Assembly (NCBI GenBank): GCA_029204045.2
Contig: CM055061.1
Coordinates: forward strand, 46,152,977-46,216,976
Direction of reading: 5' to 3'
Source: Tillandsia leiboldiana
Lineage: Eukaryota > Streptophyta > Magnoliopsida > Poales > Bromeliaceae
DNA length: 64,000 nt
The translations under genes were made by a program, and so were the position numbers. Below, in pieces: positions 22,273 through 32,053 of this stretch; positions within the stretch are counted from its first letter, which is position 1; each line of letters opens with the position of its first letter. The notes under the pieces are model-generated. The model made no database searches. It was not told where the DNA came from and saw nothing but the letters and a program-made list of their open reading frames with translations.

Positions 22273-23570
22273 AAAGCCCTCCCACTGCTGCAGAGAAAGG
22301 AAAAGCTCCGGTGGAGCAGATTTCGATGAAGAAGAAATGTGTTGCTAAAAAACGGACACGAGCGGGAGGAATTCAGATTGAGGAGCCACTTACAAGTGAG
22401 CCACCTCCAGTTGTTGAGGAAGCTATTCACATCAACTCTCAAAGAATGAAGGATTCCAAGAAAAGAGAATGTATTGGAGAACGTCATGTGAATGTTGAGG
22501 CTCTCAGAGATCGCTCTGCGGCATTTGGAATTTTGTTTGATCGAGCCGATTTTTCACAAATTTGCAAGTTTCCAGAGACCACTGGATATTGTTTGCATCT
22601 TGTCGGAACCTTTTACACATGTGCTCATCAGCTTCAAGAACAAGAAGGGGGACCAATGGAGTTTCACACCGCGGTCCGAAACAAAAAGATCGAGATAACG
22701 CCTAAAGTAATTGGAGAGGTATTGGGGATGCCCTCTCAACTCGACGGGACTCATTATATGAAAGGTCAGATTATGACGTCGATCGTCTGGAGGACTGTGA
22801 TGGATGGCATCTGCATGCCGAACACTCGATCGGCAGGAAACTCGGTATTTTCAAAAGAACTTCGACCAGAATACCGATTTCTCAATTTTATTGTTTGTTA
22901 CAATATCTTGCCGAACATCCAAACGAAGGTCTTGCGTTGGGATAGGATGCTATATTTGTATCTTTTAAGACATCCTACCGCTGCTCGGGGTTTGAACATA
23001 AATATTCCATACCTCATCTGGTCGAGGATGGCGCGATATGTGGAACATGCACATCCTCCAGAGAGACTTCCATTCCTAATGATTATCATGTGAATTTTAA
23101 GAAAAGTTGACGTGGACATTCGCTCGTCAACTTACATGCATAGTCTGCGAACTATTAATGACTCAACAATTGTGAAGTCACTCCCTCGCCAACCGGATGA
23201 GACCCTGACCCCACCTCGGAGCAAGCATCCTTGGACCTCCTCTCGGCCAGCATCAACAGCAACAGCAGCATCATCAACACCAACAGCAACAGCATCACCA
23301 GTGGCAACAGCACCATCACCAGCAGCGCCAGGAATTTTTGACACATCAGAGGATGAAGCCTCTGTGACTTCAATTTACCGAGAGCAACAAAGGCTCTCTT
23401 CTAAACAAGAGCAGATAACCCTTGAACAAAAGTGTATCTCACTTGACTTGCAACGGATAACGGCAGTTCAGCAGGATTTAAAGAAAAAATATTCAACACT
23501 AACAAAGCTAGTCAAGAAGATCTTCGCAAAGCTAGGATACAGCAACTCTGAGGACTCCGACTCCGAGTAA

Positions 23571-24232
23571 AAGTTTTTCTTCAAAGACACTTGGTTTCTT
23601 TTCTTTCTTTCGCATGCATCTTACTTTCATTTGCACTTCCATTTGCATTTTCTTTCATGCATTAGAACTTTGGTTTGTCTACCCCCGCCTTTTCATTTGG
23701 CATTTTGTGACAAAAAGGGGGAGATGAAGAGAAAAGAGATGATGAACAGTGAACTTGAAATTTGAGACCTAACACTAACTATTCTACTGGCTATTTTGGT
23801 TTGTATATTCTAACTTCTAACAAGTTTGGTAGAACAAGTGAACAAGTGAAGTTTGGAACTTTGAACTATAAACTGTGACAGTATGTTGTGGAAACTTTGT
23901 AATGATATGAGGATTATGAATGCTTATATTTGTGCATATCTAATATCTAATGTCATTGTGAATGTATAACTCTCTGATTGCTTATTGATTAAATTCTTGA
24001 GTTATTAATGATTTCTTTTTGTCAAAAATTGTTTCTTTTGCAGAGAGTACAAGATTTGAACACTCCTAGTTGCGTCTAAGTCTAGAGTTTGTACTAGAAG
24101 TTTATCTCTTATATTTGTATTTATTTGGATCGTTCATGCGTATTTTTGCTGTATGGTGATAGCAACAAAAATTGTTTTACTTTATTTTTTGTGGATTATA
24201 TGTTTTGTCACGAAACCGCCAAATGGGGAGAT
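23571..24232 (+). other. S4 tail between env-like gene and 3' LTR
   Basis: T-rich, no gene. Internal polypurine tract gacaaaaagggggagatg at about 23709; terminal tract aaatggggaga at about 24221-24231. Confidence 0.65.
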
Positions 24233-25225
24233 TGTTAAGAATTTTTGTATTGCCGTATTTCGTGAAGTGTTTTGAGTCTTGAAGATTGAAGTTAAAGAAT
24301 TGTCGATCACATACATCAATCTCAAGAAGAATGGATTCAAAATGTTCAGGTATGTTAAACTAAATATTTTTTATGGTTTGAATACATTCTTATAGTTTAG
24401 AAACACTTGGAATAATTTTCATTGTATAAAAATAAAAAACTAGACATTTTATATGTTATGGATCCGGATCATGCAGATCCAGTCCGGACCCCGAACATAG
24501 TTTGGTTCATGCGAAATACCAGTCCGAATCAACCCCTATCCAGTCCGGACTCCCAACATTGTTTTTGTTATATCGCATCAATCAGTCCGGATCAAACCCA
24601 TCCAGTCCGGACCCCGAACCTTATTTCTGAAAATTTTCTTGACTGTGACGACAGTCCAGATTAGACTTATTCCAGTCCGGACCGTCGTGCAGGAAAAATT
24701 ATGTTAAGACAGTTTTTTATTCTTATCTCTTTTCAAAAGCTTTCTAGCCTATAAATAAACCCTAATAGCCAAGTTTAGGGTAATCCACACATAGAGAAGA
24801 AAAGGTAAACACATTCTATTGTAGGTTTTCTTCCTCTATATTTATCGATTTGATTCTAGGTTTCTCAATTTCTTTATTCTTTGAAGAATCAAATCGATGA
24901 ATACTTAGATGGTGTTTCTTTGTCTATCTATGATGATCTAAGTATTCAAATATCATCACCACCATTAAACAAACAACGATTTTCGAAAGGAACATCGACA
25001 CGTGGATTCGCGTGGCCTTGTGATTCAAGGTGCTATCGACTTCGTGGATTCGGAGTTAGGCGCGTTTGTGTGATCGACTCGTGCCAAATTAGTGAAGATC
25101 GTGGATTCGGTTGAACTTCGTGGATTCGAAGTTGGACGCAAATCGTGTGATCGAGGTGCATTGTGGACTGCGGAGAAGATCTACTTGAAGCGTATGAAAA
25201 AAGTTGAGTCAGGGTGTTGCGTTAT
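24233..25225 (+). repeat. S4 3' LTR, truncated
   Basis: Starts TGTTAAG after the polypurine tract. AGTCCGGACT-type palindromes at 24459-24690, TATA box at about 24749, TGGATT hairpins at about 25000-25140 (best arms AACTTCG/CGAAGTT). Cut by a gypsy LTR end at 25226. Confidence 0.8.
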
Positions 25226-25464
25226 TGTCACGCCCCGGGGGTTTGTATAAGCGGAAAAACGCGTATAAATTTTTCATTTGAAAACAACCCCACCCTCCGA
25301 TACTTGCCAGACCCGCCACACACACAAATTCACTCCTCAAACGGCCGGAGTCTCCTTTGTATATGTACGACGTCACAAATACAACAGTGCACTTCAACCA
25401 CACTAGCCGGTTAGATAACAAGGCAAACATCTTTAAAGACTAAACATTATTTAAAGGGGCCACC
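25226..25464 (-). repeat. Gypsy LTR terminal fragment
   Basis: Plus strand TGTCACGCCCCGGGGG, the LTR end seen in A and D. It runs 239 bp and is cut by the start of the B LTR. Too short to assign an element. Confidence 0.6.
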
Positions 25465-26399
25465 TGTAGAATACCGGGGTTCCGGATAGCGCACCGACCT
25501 CACAAGATGGCGTGAGGGGGGAGAAGTTGCCTTGGATGTGTCCCATAATTGTTACAGATGAGTTCGGATTGATTTGGATCTACGCGTAAGCCCCAGCTTG
25601 ATTCGAAATTTTTTCGGGCATTGTACGCGAAAGAAGACTGGTTTGGGAAGCACCGACTCCACCGTGGAGTGCAGAAAAGTTGGGAAACACTTGGAACAGG
25701 TGTATTTTTATGTTTACAGCGGAGTTCGGGAGGTTCCGGACTGACGCAAAGGACCCGAGGGCAAAAAGTGAGTTAGAACGGGCAATTTTGAAGCCGGTTT
25801 TTGGATTGAGCACACCGACCCCACGGTTGAGCTTTTTGAGGAGAAAAAGCTGTGGGCATGTGTATTTTCAGATTACAGCGGAGTTCGGGAGGTTCCGAAC
25901 TGCGGCGAAAGGCCCGAAGCCAAAAAGTGAGTTATGGTTGGCATTTGGATTATTTTATTCATTTAATGTTAATTGAATTAGGCCTTTGTGTTGTGCAGCT
26001 GTTGGGTTGGTGTTGACTGAGGAATGGATGGTATTTAATTAAAATGAGTTGGTGGTGGCTTAGTTATGGTAGGTGAGTTGGTGGGTTAAATTAACCCTTT
26101 AAAATCTTTATCACTTTGCTTATTTTAGCTCTCTCTCTCTCTCGAATCCCACCACACCTTAGTCATCTCCATGGAGCTCCTGTAGCTTGGAGTAAAGCAG
26201 AGGAGAGGGAGAGGGAAGGAAGAAGAAGAGGAAGGGTTTGAAGGAAACTATTCTTGTGCGTTTTCTTCTCCGAGCGTGGACGTGGAGCCGTGCGAGGGCC
26301 GGCGTGCCGCGAAGAGGTTGGTTATTATTTTATTATTTTTGCGAGCTTGGGTTTGGTTCTTTCCTCTTCCTTTCTTTTCCGGTTGGGTGGCCTTGCGGA

Positions 26400-26780
26400 C
26401 TGGTTGTCCGAGGTGGCGGCGCTGCACGAACCGCGCACGCGCCTTTCGGCGGCGCGTGGCTGTGAAGGGATGCCGCTGCGCGGGCGCGCATGAGCGCCGC
26501 GCGCAGCATGCGCCCTGCTGCCATGTTTGTGCAGCAGGGCGCCGGACGGCCTTGGGGGTGCGGCATCGGGCCTCGCGGCCCTACAGGCCGCACATTTGGC
26601 GCGCGGCACTGCAGGGGTGCCGCGCGGGCGGCCCTGCAGGCCGCGCGCTTGGCGCGCGGCGCTGCAGGGCGCCGCGCGGGCAGCCCTTGGGCCGCGCGGC
26701 GCTGCCGGCCGCGCGGCTGCCACCACCGCGCGGGGCTGGGTTTTTGGGCTGTGCGGCCGCAAGCCGCATTGTGTCGCGTC
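26400..26780. repeat. GC-rich low-complexity block in LTR B
   Basis: Dense GCGCGCGGC / CTGCAGG repeats that leave long frames open on both strands. These are composition artefacts. Element C has a longer equivalent at 44340-45000. Confidence 0.7.
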
Positions 26781-27463
26781 GACGGCAGCTTGGTGGTGCG
26801 CCGTGGTGAGTGCGCGATGGGTTTTTCCGCGCAACGCCGGCGTTCCTCGTCGCCGGATGGGTTTCTTTCGCCGTTTTGAGCGCGGGTTTGGCCGCGCATT
26901 TTCTGATCCCGGTTTATCGCCCTTTCTTGCAGTTTGGGGATTAGTGTTAGCTTCCTACGTGGCCGGTGGCGCGTGTTTTGCCGCGTGGAGCTGCGGGATC
27001 GCATCGGGACCTCCGTTTGGCGCACGGTTTTGCGGATTATCACAGGTGGGTTGGTTTCCTCCAGAAAAATTACGGAATGCCCTTATTGCTTCCGAATGCA
27101 AAGGTATCGTGTCCTTTTGCTATTTTTTTTAATCGGTTAACTGCTGGACAGTCGTGGTAAGTCGTGGGAATCCCGGACCACTTCTATATTTACGCAAAGC
27201 CCTTTTCTTCAGGAATTGGCCTTTAAATTATGTTTTCCTTAGTATGTGTTACATCGGGGCTTGCCGAGGGTATGGGATTTTCGCGGGGTTTTATCAGATA
27301 TTAGTCGAGGGTTGATGTTCCGACTTGGACATGAGGTTAGTAGCGTCACTGGGGTATACGAGTTTTCCGATCAGGTCGATCGTGGGATTTAGCCTGCGTG
27401 CACTTTTTGATGAGACACGTTCTATACTCGATAGGCATTCACTCCGGACGCATAGTTGTATTT

Positions 27464-28152
27464 TGATGCCCTGGCCGAGTTACCAGGAGGACACATTTCC
27501 CTGGCCGAGTTACCAGGAGGACACATTTCCCTGGCCGAGTTATCAGGAGGACGCTTTCCACTGACCGAGCTACCAGATGGATACATTGCCCCTGGCCGAG
27601 TTACCAGGTGGGCACATGCCCTGGCCGAGTTACCAGGAGGACACATTTCCCTGGCCGAGTTACCAGGAGGATGCTTTCCACTGGCCGAGCTACCAGATGG
27701 ATACATTGCCCCTGGCCGAGTTACCAGGTGAGCACATGCCCTGGCCGAGTTACCAGGAGGACACATTTCCCTGGCCGAGTTACCAGGAGGATGCTCTCCA
27801 CTGGCCGAGCTACCAGATGGATACATTGCCCCTGGCCGAGTTACCAGGTGGGCACATGCCCTGGCCGAGTTACCAGGAGGACACATTTCCCTGGCCGAGT
27901 TACTAGGAGGATGCTTTCCACTGGCCGAGCTACCAGATGGATACATTGCCCCTGGGCGAGTTACCAGGTGGGCACATGCCCTGGCCAAGTTACCAGGAGG
28001 ACATTTTTTCCTGGCCGAGTTACCAGGATGATACTTTCCACTGGCCGAGCTACCAGATGGATACATTGCCCCCTGGCCGGGTTACCAGGTGGACACATAC
28101 CCCTGGCCGAGTTACCAGGTGGGTACATGCCCTGGCCGAGTTACCAGGTGGT
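27464..28152 (+). repeat. 30-bp tandem array with 120-bp higher-order unit (LTR B)
   Basis: About 23 units, each with CTGGCCGAGTTACCAG (inverted arms CTGG/CCAG). Variants recur every fourth unit, giving a 120-bp higher-order repeat, clearest where rows starting at 27601, 27721, 27841 and 27961 coincide. The array exits into gttactttagtgagattgag, the same exit as the array in D. Confidence 0.92.
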
Positions 28153-28394
28153 TACTTTAGTGAGATTGAGATGGTCTGACAGGATGCCCCATGTAAATCC
28201 CGTCCTCCTTCGGATGTGTGGTAATGGGCAGGTGCGTTCCTAGTCGACGGGCGTAGACTTGACTGGACCCTATGGGGCAGTCATTGGGACTGGGTGACAT
28301 GAGCGGGTGGTTGTAGTGTATGTTCTTAGATGTTGTTTCGTTCGAGCATTGCATTGTGACATATAGTGGTAGATTCATTTCCAGCATTCATACA

Positions 28395-28416
28395 CTATCT
28401 ATCTATCTATCTATCT
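28395..28416. repeat. TATC microsatellite
   Basis: About five TATC units in LTR B. Element A has the complementary GATA run at about 9784. Confidence 0.85.
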
Positions 28417-28474
28417 GTTTTTGCCTCCAGCAGACTTAGTGGGCATACCACGGGTGTTGGCGTCGGTACCCACT

Positions 28475-28500
28475 GAGATCTGCCTGTTGCAGTAGATCTC
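28475..28500 (+). repeat. Upstream LTR hairpin, element B
   Basis: Arms GAGATCTGC/GTAGATCTC, loop CTGTTGCA. Against C and D (GAGAACTAC/GTAGTTCTC), A changes to T on one arm and T to A on the other; one G.T pair. Confidence 0.7.
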
Positions 28501-28825
28501 ACACCCGCTGTGATGACAGGTGTTCCTGAGGCGACCGTTCCAGGCTCGGCTCGTGCGGAGTCTTCAGACCGGGGTAAGGGCGTGGCCGGCTAGTTCCTAC
28601 CCGAGTCTGTGGGGTCAGTGGTAGAGTCACCCGAGTTTATTTTTGGTTTCCACTTTTGTACCAGATAGTGTTTTTATACTTATGCTTTTGTGAGATAGTG
28701 GACTGGTGTACTTGGACTTTTACCACTTAGTGATTCAGTTGTTCAGTTCTTCTTTTTCAGTATAGCTTCTTTTCAGCTCTGATACTTGTATAGCTATAGA
28801 TCTCTTTTGCAGGTTAGACGCTTCG

Positions 28826-28893
28826 TCTGTACGGCAGTTTTCGTACAGACGGCGGATCTGTTGGCGAGCCCGGGTCGCAGTTCGACCCCGGGG
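28826..28893 (+). repeat. Twin LTR-end hairpins, element B
   Basis: Hairpin 1 (28826-28849): arms TCTGTACGG/TCGTACAGA with a terminal G.T pair, loop CAGTTT. Hairpin 2 (28869-28893): CCCGGGTCG with CGACCCCGGGG, loop CAGTT. Confidence 0.75.
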
Positions 28894-28908
28894 CGTGACA
28901 GATTTAGG

Positions 28909-28925
28909 TGGTATCAGAGCCTAGG
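28909..28925 (+). other. Primer binding site of element B
   Basis: tggtatcagagcctagg, eight bases after the LTR end. Confidence 0.88.
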
Positions 28926-29202
28926 AATATAGGTCGTTGAGGACTTAGAGACCCTAGGCTATTGGTTGGACAGTAGGAGGACTGTCGTGAGAGACGAGAC
29001 TGTAGCGAGAGTCTTGATTGAGTCTATAACTCCCCCAGGAGATTGGGGCGAGTAATTTTGCATTTTTTTTCTCTAAAGTGGTTATGTTGGCTGCAGACAA
29101 CATAATGCTTTAGAATGGATGTCATATTTTAGACTTTCGCTTGACCGGGTCGAGAGATTTTTGCTCTCTCACATCTTTTGCTTTGTTGCAGAGTTGCTTG
29201 CG

Positions 29203-29949
29203 ATGCCTCCAAAGCGTCGCGCGGAGACGAGGGTGCACTCCGTGTCAGATGAGGAGCCCGAGCACCAGGAGGCAGGGCAGGGCGAGATTCAGGAGCTACG
29301 GGCCCAGGTAGCCCAGATGTCAGATGCTTTGCGGCGCCAGGAGGAGGCGGCCAAGCGCCAGGAGGAAATCATGGAGCGTATGTTGAGGTTACTTGAACAG
29401 AGGACGCCTGGGCCTAGTTCAGGAGAGAAACGCCCGGCGCCATCTGAGTTGGGCCAGTCGAGCAGGTCGAGACCACCACGTTTCCAGCCTCGAGGCCGCG
29501 GGATGCAGAGGAGGCAGAGATCGGGGGGCTCTCGACCCCCTAGACCGCAGCAGCAGCAGCAGTGGAGGCGCACTGATAGTTGTGTGATTTGTGGCGGACC
29601 CCACGCACCTCCACAGTGTGATCAGCGGCAGGGCCAGTGCTACCGATGTGGGCAGGCAGGGCACAGATCATGGTCCTGTCCTAGAGCGGGGTCAGCAGTG
29701 GCATCGACAGCTTCGGCTCCTCCTCCGCCCTTTCAGACAGGCGGAGCTTCGACAGGTTATGGCCAGGTGGATAGGGCCACTTCTTTGCGGCAGTCCGACA
29801 GGCGACCACCCCCGAGCGGGAGAGTCTATGCCGCACAAGACGAGGATTCGGGGGCAGCTAGCCACATGGTGGCAGGTATTAATCTTATCTCCCCTACTCG
29901 CACTGGAGCTTTATTTGTTACCGGAGCATCGCATTCATTTCTTCAGTAG
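29203..29949 (+). CDS. gag: Capsid-less gypsy gag with two zinc knuckles and a dead protease start
   Basis: Start chosen at the ATG of MPPKRR, the same opening as the C gag (MPPRRR). Residues ~25-75 form a Glu/Gln/Arg-rich coiled coil. The sequence then jumps straight to the post-capsid region (TPGPSSGE), so the whole Retrotrans_gag core present in D (55528-55779) is missing, in frame. An Arg/Gln-rich basic stretch follows, then CVICGGPHAPPQC and a canonical knuckle CYRCGQAGHRSWSC. The frame ends at VTGASHSF, where gypsy proteases have DTG: the catalytic Asp is Val. It would be an RNA-binding coiled-coil protein unable to build a normal shell. 248 codons without a stop is notable next to the decayed neighbours, but expression is unknown. 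Confidence 0.65.
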   Translation: MPPKRRAETRVHSVSDEEPEHQEAGQGEIQELRAQVAQMSDALRRQEEAAKRQEEIMERMLRLLEQRTPGPSSGEKRPAPSELGQSSRSRPPRFQPRGRGMQRRQRSGGSRPPRPQQQQQWRRTDSCVICGGPHAPPQCDQRQGQCYRCGQAGHRSWSCPRAGSAVASTASAPPPPFQTGGASTGYGQVDRATSLRQSDRRPPPSGRVYAAQDEDSGAASHMVAGINLISPTRTGALFVTGASHSFLQ

Positions 29950-30490
29950 GGCATTTGCTTTGTTGCATGGGCTTGAGATAGGACCCTTAGCTTGTGCTCG
30001 TGAGGTTCAGATACCGGATCACGTGTTGCTCGTAGAAGAGTGTTGTTGGTCCTGCCCAGTGCAGTTAGGGCCCTGGATTTTTGCCTGTTGATCTTTTGGC
30101 CCTTCGTCAGCTCCGGGATTTCGAGGTAGTACTAGGTATGGTTTGGTGGACACAGTTTTATGCTGCCATCGATTATAGAGAGAGGACTGTGACCCTTCGT
30201 GAGCGGGTCAGCAGGGGTTGTTTTTAGAGGCTGTCAGAGTACTCTGTTTGCGGCGACGATCTCTTCTGCTTGAGCACGACAGATGATGAGCCATGGTTGT
30301 GTCACTTCCTTGGCTACCGTTGTAGAGGTGCCTACGGTGATGCCGGGGCTTGAGGACATTCCTGTCGTCCGAGAATATCCAGATGTGTTCCCAGCCCGGC
30401 CTAGGGCTGTTATGACCTTGGATTTGGTCATCGAGATGTTAGTCCTACTTTGGTCCCCAGATGTTGACATGAGATTGGGATCAAATTAGT
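29950..30490 (+). pseudogene. Protease remainder and pre-RT linker remnant, element B
   Basis: Continues past the TAG with the protease body (FALLHGLEIGPLACAREV in one frame). At about 30340-30400 it reads IPVVREYPDVFP, the conserved linker that normally precedes reverse transcriptase by about 60 residues. After that motif the homology stops and no RT follows. Several stops and frame changes. Confidence 0.65.
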
Positions 30491-30655
30491 GATCGACGTT
30501 GTTTTGGAAACCGCACTGACTGTGACAGCATTCCTTGAAGTTTGAACTGTGAGACGGAGAGCTGATAGCGCAGTTGCGGGATCTGATGGTTCGAACGGGT
30601 CCAAGTGACCCAGAGCCACGTCGTGGGTATAGGACTGTGAGGATCTGAGACCCTG

Positions 30656-30780
30656 ATGCTTGAGTTTGATGCCACACCGTTGATACCCGGTGGTGATGCC
30701 ACACCGTTGATACACGGTGGTGATGCCACGCCGTGGGTGCACGGCAGTGAGGCCACGTTGTGGGTACACAACGGTGAGAG
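30656..30780 (+). repeat. Hairpin repeat block, element B copy
   Basis: Four units of about 27 bp. Inverted arms: CACCG/CGGTG twice, GCCGTG/CACGGC, CGTTGTG/CACAACG. Every unit folds but with different arms. Confidence 0.8.
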
Positions 30781-30866
30781 TTCTGGGGTGGTTCGAACAC
30801 GGACAGATGTGGATTGTGCTTGGGCAGATGCCTTCGATTGATTGATGGCATTATTGAACCTTGCTT

Positions 30867-31042
30867 TGACGCCCCACTTCCCAGGGGGTCACCCATCCTA
30901 GAACTACTCTAGCTCTAGCACGCTTAACTCTCATGTTCCTCCTGGATCTTGCTACCATCCAAAATGCTATAGCCGGGTTAAGAGATTTAGTCCTATTATA
31001 TTATTTATAAATAGGACTAATCCAAAATTCGGGAGTGTCACA
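30867..31042. mobile_element. Cassandra-type LTR-like unit with 5S rRNA-derived sequence
   Basis: A TG...CA unit (tgacgccccac...gagtgtcaca). On the minus strand, 30952-30876 resembles plant 5S rRNA: the phrase aagcgtgct followed by ggatgggtgacc and cctgggaagt, covering the box A and box C promoter area, while the region between and upstream is diverged. 5S-derived LTRs are the hallmark of Cassandra TRIM elements. It could also be a 5S-derived SINE. Not a functional 5S gene: the 5' third is missing or unrecognisable. Confidence 0.65.
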
Positions 31043-31196
31043 TTCTTCCCCCCTTTAAGCCCTGACGTCCACGTCAGGCTCAAGCACACTCACAAGCACC
31101 AGGCGATGTGAGACTCGTCTCGCTAGCCTTAGCCGACCTTGTGAGGAGCTGCATCCATACCTGAACAAGTAGGAGTCGAGATATGATTCAAGTTTC
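31043..31196. other. Spacer after the 5S-like unit
   Basis: No gene. Contains the perfect inverted repeat cctgacgt-cc-acgtcagg at 31061-31078, whose core is ACGT-type. Possibly the interior of the same Cassandra-like element. Confidence 0.4.
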
Positions 31197-31475
31197 GAGG
31201 ACGAAACTTATTTTAAGGGGGGTAGAAATGTAAAGTGTAATAAATTTAAGTTATGGTTCACTCTGGTATGCTTTCATTTCCGCATTAACTAACTATTATT
31301 GAATGAAAGTTTTAAATTTATAGTGATTTTTAGTACTCTGATATTGAGCTTCCGCATACACTTGTTGTGTTATTATGGATGTTACCGTTCCTTTCGGGTA
31401 GGAAAAGGTCTTACCCGATTGGCGGGTCTGTTAGCGTGCCCGAACCGTACAAATTGGCGGACTCGGGGCGTGACA
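31197..31475 (+). repeat. Polypurine tract and short LTR-like end
   Basis: tttcgaggacgaaac box, then ttttaaggggggtagaaa, then TGTAAAGTG (31229) ... CTCGGGGCGTGACA (31475). At 247 bp this LTR is far shorter than any other here; it may be an internally deleted LTR or a different small family. Confidence 0.55.
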
Positions 31476-32053
31476 GGTTCGTATCTTATTTGATACAGGA
31501 GTATTCCCTTCATTGTTAGTAGTGCAATTTGCTTCATTGCATGGGTTAGAGGTAGGACGATCACCACGTGCACGGGAGGCTTATATTCCCGATCACACTT
31601 GGCACGTGGAGGAGAGTTGTTGGTCCTGCCCGGTGCAGTTTGAGTCCGGGATTTTGCCAGCAGACCTGAAAGTCTTGACTCAGCTGCGTGACGTTGTTGT
31701 GGTACTTTGGTGGACTGGCTGGCTCGGTATTTCTTTTCGCGGCGGTTGATTGTGACGCGAGGACAGTTTTCTTGGGGAGCCAGGCCAGGAGGTGTTGCGT
31801 ACTGGGGATACCAGAGGGCTTTCTTCGCCTCTGTGGTTTTGACTTCGCGAGCGAGGCGGGTGTTTCGCTTTGTTGCGTAGCCTCTTTGGCTAGCATAGTT
31901 GAGGGGCCTACGGCGCCGCCGGGACTCGGGGATACCCCCATTGGTTGCGAGTTTCCGGATGTTTTTCTATCAGAGTTGTCTAGCATGCCACCAGTTGGAG
32001 AGTTGAGGACACAACTCCAGGATTCGATGGATAGGGGATTTTGTCAGACCTAG
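31476..32053 (+). pseudogene. Gypsy protease to pre-RT fragment (second copy, related to B)
   Basis: Homologous to B 29900-30420 but diverged. It reads through a protease-body equivalent near 31500-31620. Near 31930-32045 it reads GCEFPDVF and then LRTQLQDSMDRGF, two motifs that normally lie further apart ahead of RT, so the linker has an internal deletion. RT does not follow; a gypsy LTR starts at about 32054. Confidence 0.6.

Larger units (their letters stand above)
19579..23570 (+). pseudogene. Env-like / 'putative plant transposon protein' domain gene, split by a solo LTR
   Basis: First segment 19579-19812 (ATG, a hydrophobic stretch GCIIVFITALVS near the N-terminus, then acidic linker). 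Second segment 22278-23570, in the same frame once the solo LTR and one target copy are discounted. The middle part (about 22540-23090) resembles the plant-specific domain often called putative plant transposon protein (Transposase_32), with the phrase KIEITPKVIGEVLGMP. The C-terminal part is Ala/Thr/Pro-rich, then a probable coiled coil (about 23370-23540) and an acidic tail. A single in-frame TGA at 23091-23093 breaks the second segment; a CGA-to-TGA change is a plausible cause. The position between pol and the 3' LTR fits the third gene of Sireviruses. Despite the domain name, nothing marks it as a working transposase; role unknown. Confidence 0.65.
19107..25225 (+). mobile_element. Sirevirus-like element S4, 3' part with env-like gene
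   Basis: Keeps a ~500-codon env-like gene (interrupted by a solo LTR), an internal polypurine tract (about 23709), the terminal tract (about 24221) and the first ~990 bp of a 3' LTR. Upstream gag and pol are replaced by the gypsy LTR ending at 19106. The LTR is a diverged relative of S1-S3: same order of palindromes, TATA box and TGGATT hairpins, but AGTCCGGACT-type palindromes in place of GATCCGGATC. Confidence 0.75.
25465..28900 (+). repeat. Element B 5' LTR (3.4 kb)
   Basis: TGTAGAATACCGGGG...GGGGCGTGACA. It opens with about two copies of the 159-bp unit that is expanded in C, then a GC-rich block (26400-26780), the 30-bp tandem array (27464-28152), a TATC microsatellite, the upstream hairpin (28475) and the twin hairpins (28826-28893). 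Confidence 0.85.
25465..31475 (+). mobile_element. Chromovirus-like gypsy element B (non-autonomous, composite)
   Basis: 5' LTR 25465-28900, primer site 28909, capsid-less gag 29203-29949, protease/pre-RT remnants, hairpin repeats 30656-30780, an inserted 5S-like unit 30867-31042, polypurine tract about 31197-31228 and a very short LTR-like 3' end (31229-31475). The two LTRs do not match in length or sequence, so the 3' end is either heavily deleted or belongs to another element. Confidence 0.7.

Noticed and set aside
22311..23093. DNA transposon with active transposase
   Set aside because: The domain's 'transposon protein' name is historical. No terminal inverted repeats or catalytic triad were seen; the context is a Sirevirus 3' region.
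23220..23340. CAG/CAACAG-type microsatellite as a separate feature
   Set aside because: It is the Ala/Thr/Pro-rich part of the env-like frame; too irregular to call separately.
27422..28243. 200-codon frames over the LTR B array
   Set aside because: Same cause: 30-bp unit divisible by three, inside an LTR.
30876..30952. Functional 5S rRNA gene
   Set aside because: Only the 3' part resembles 5S, with many changes in the middle; better explained as a 5S-derived mobile element.
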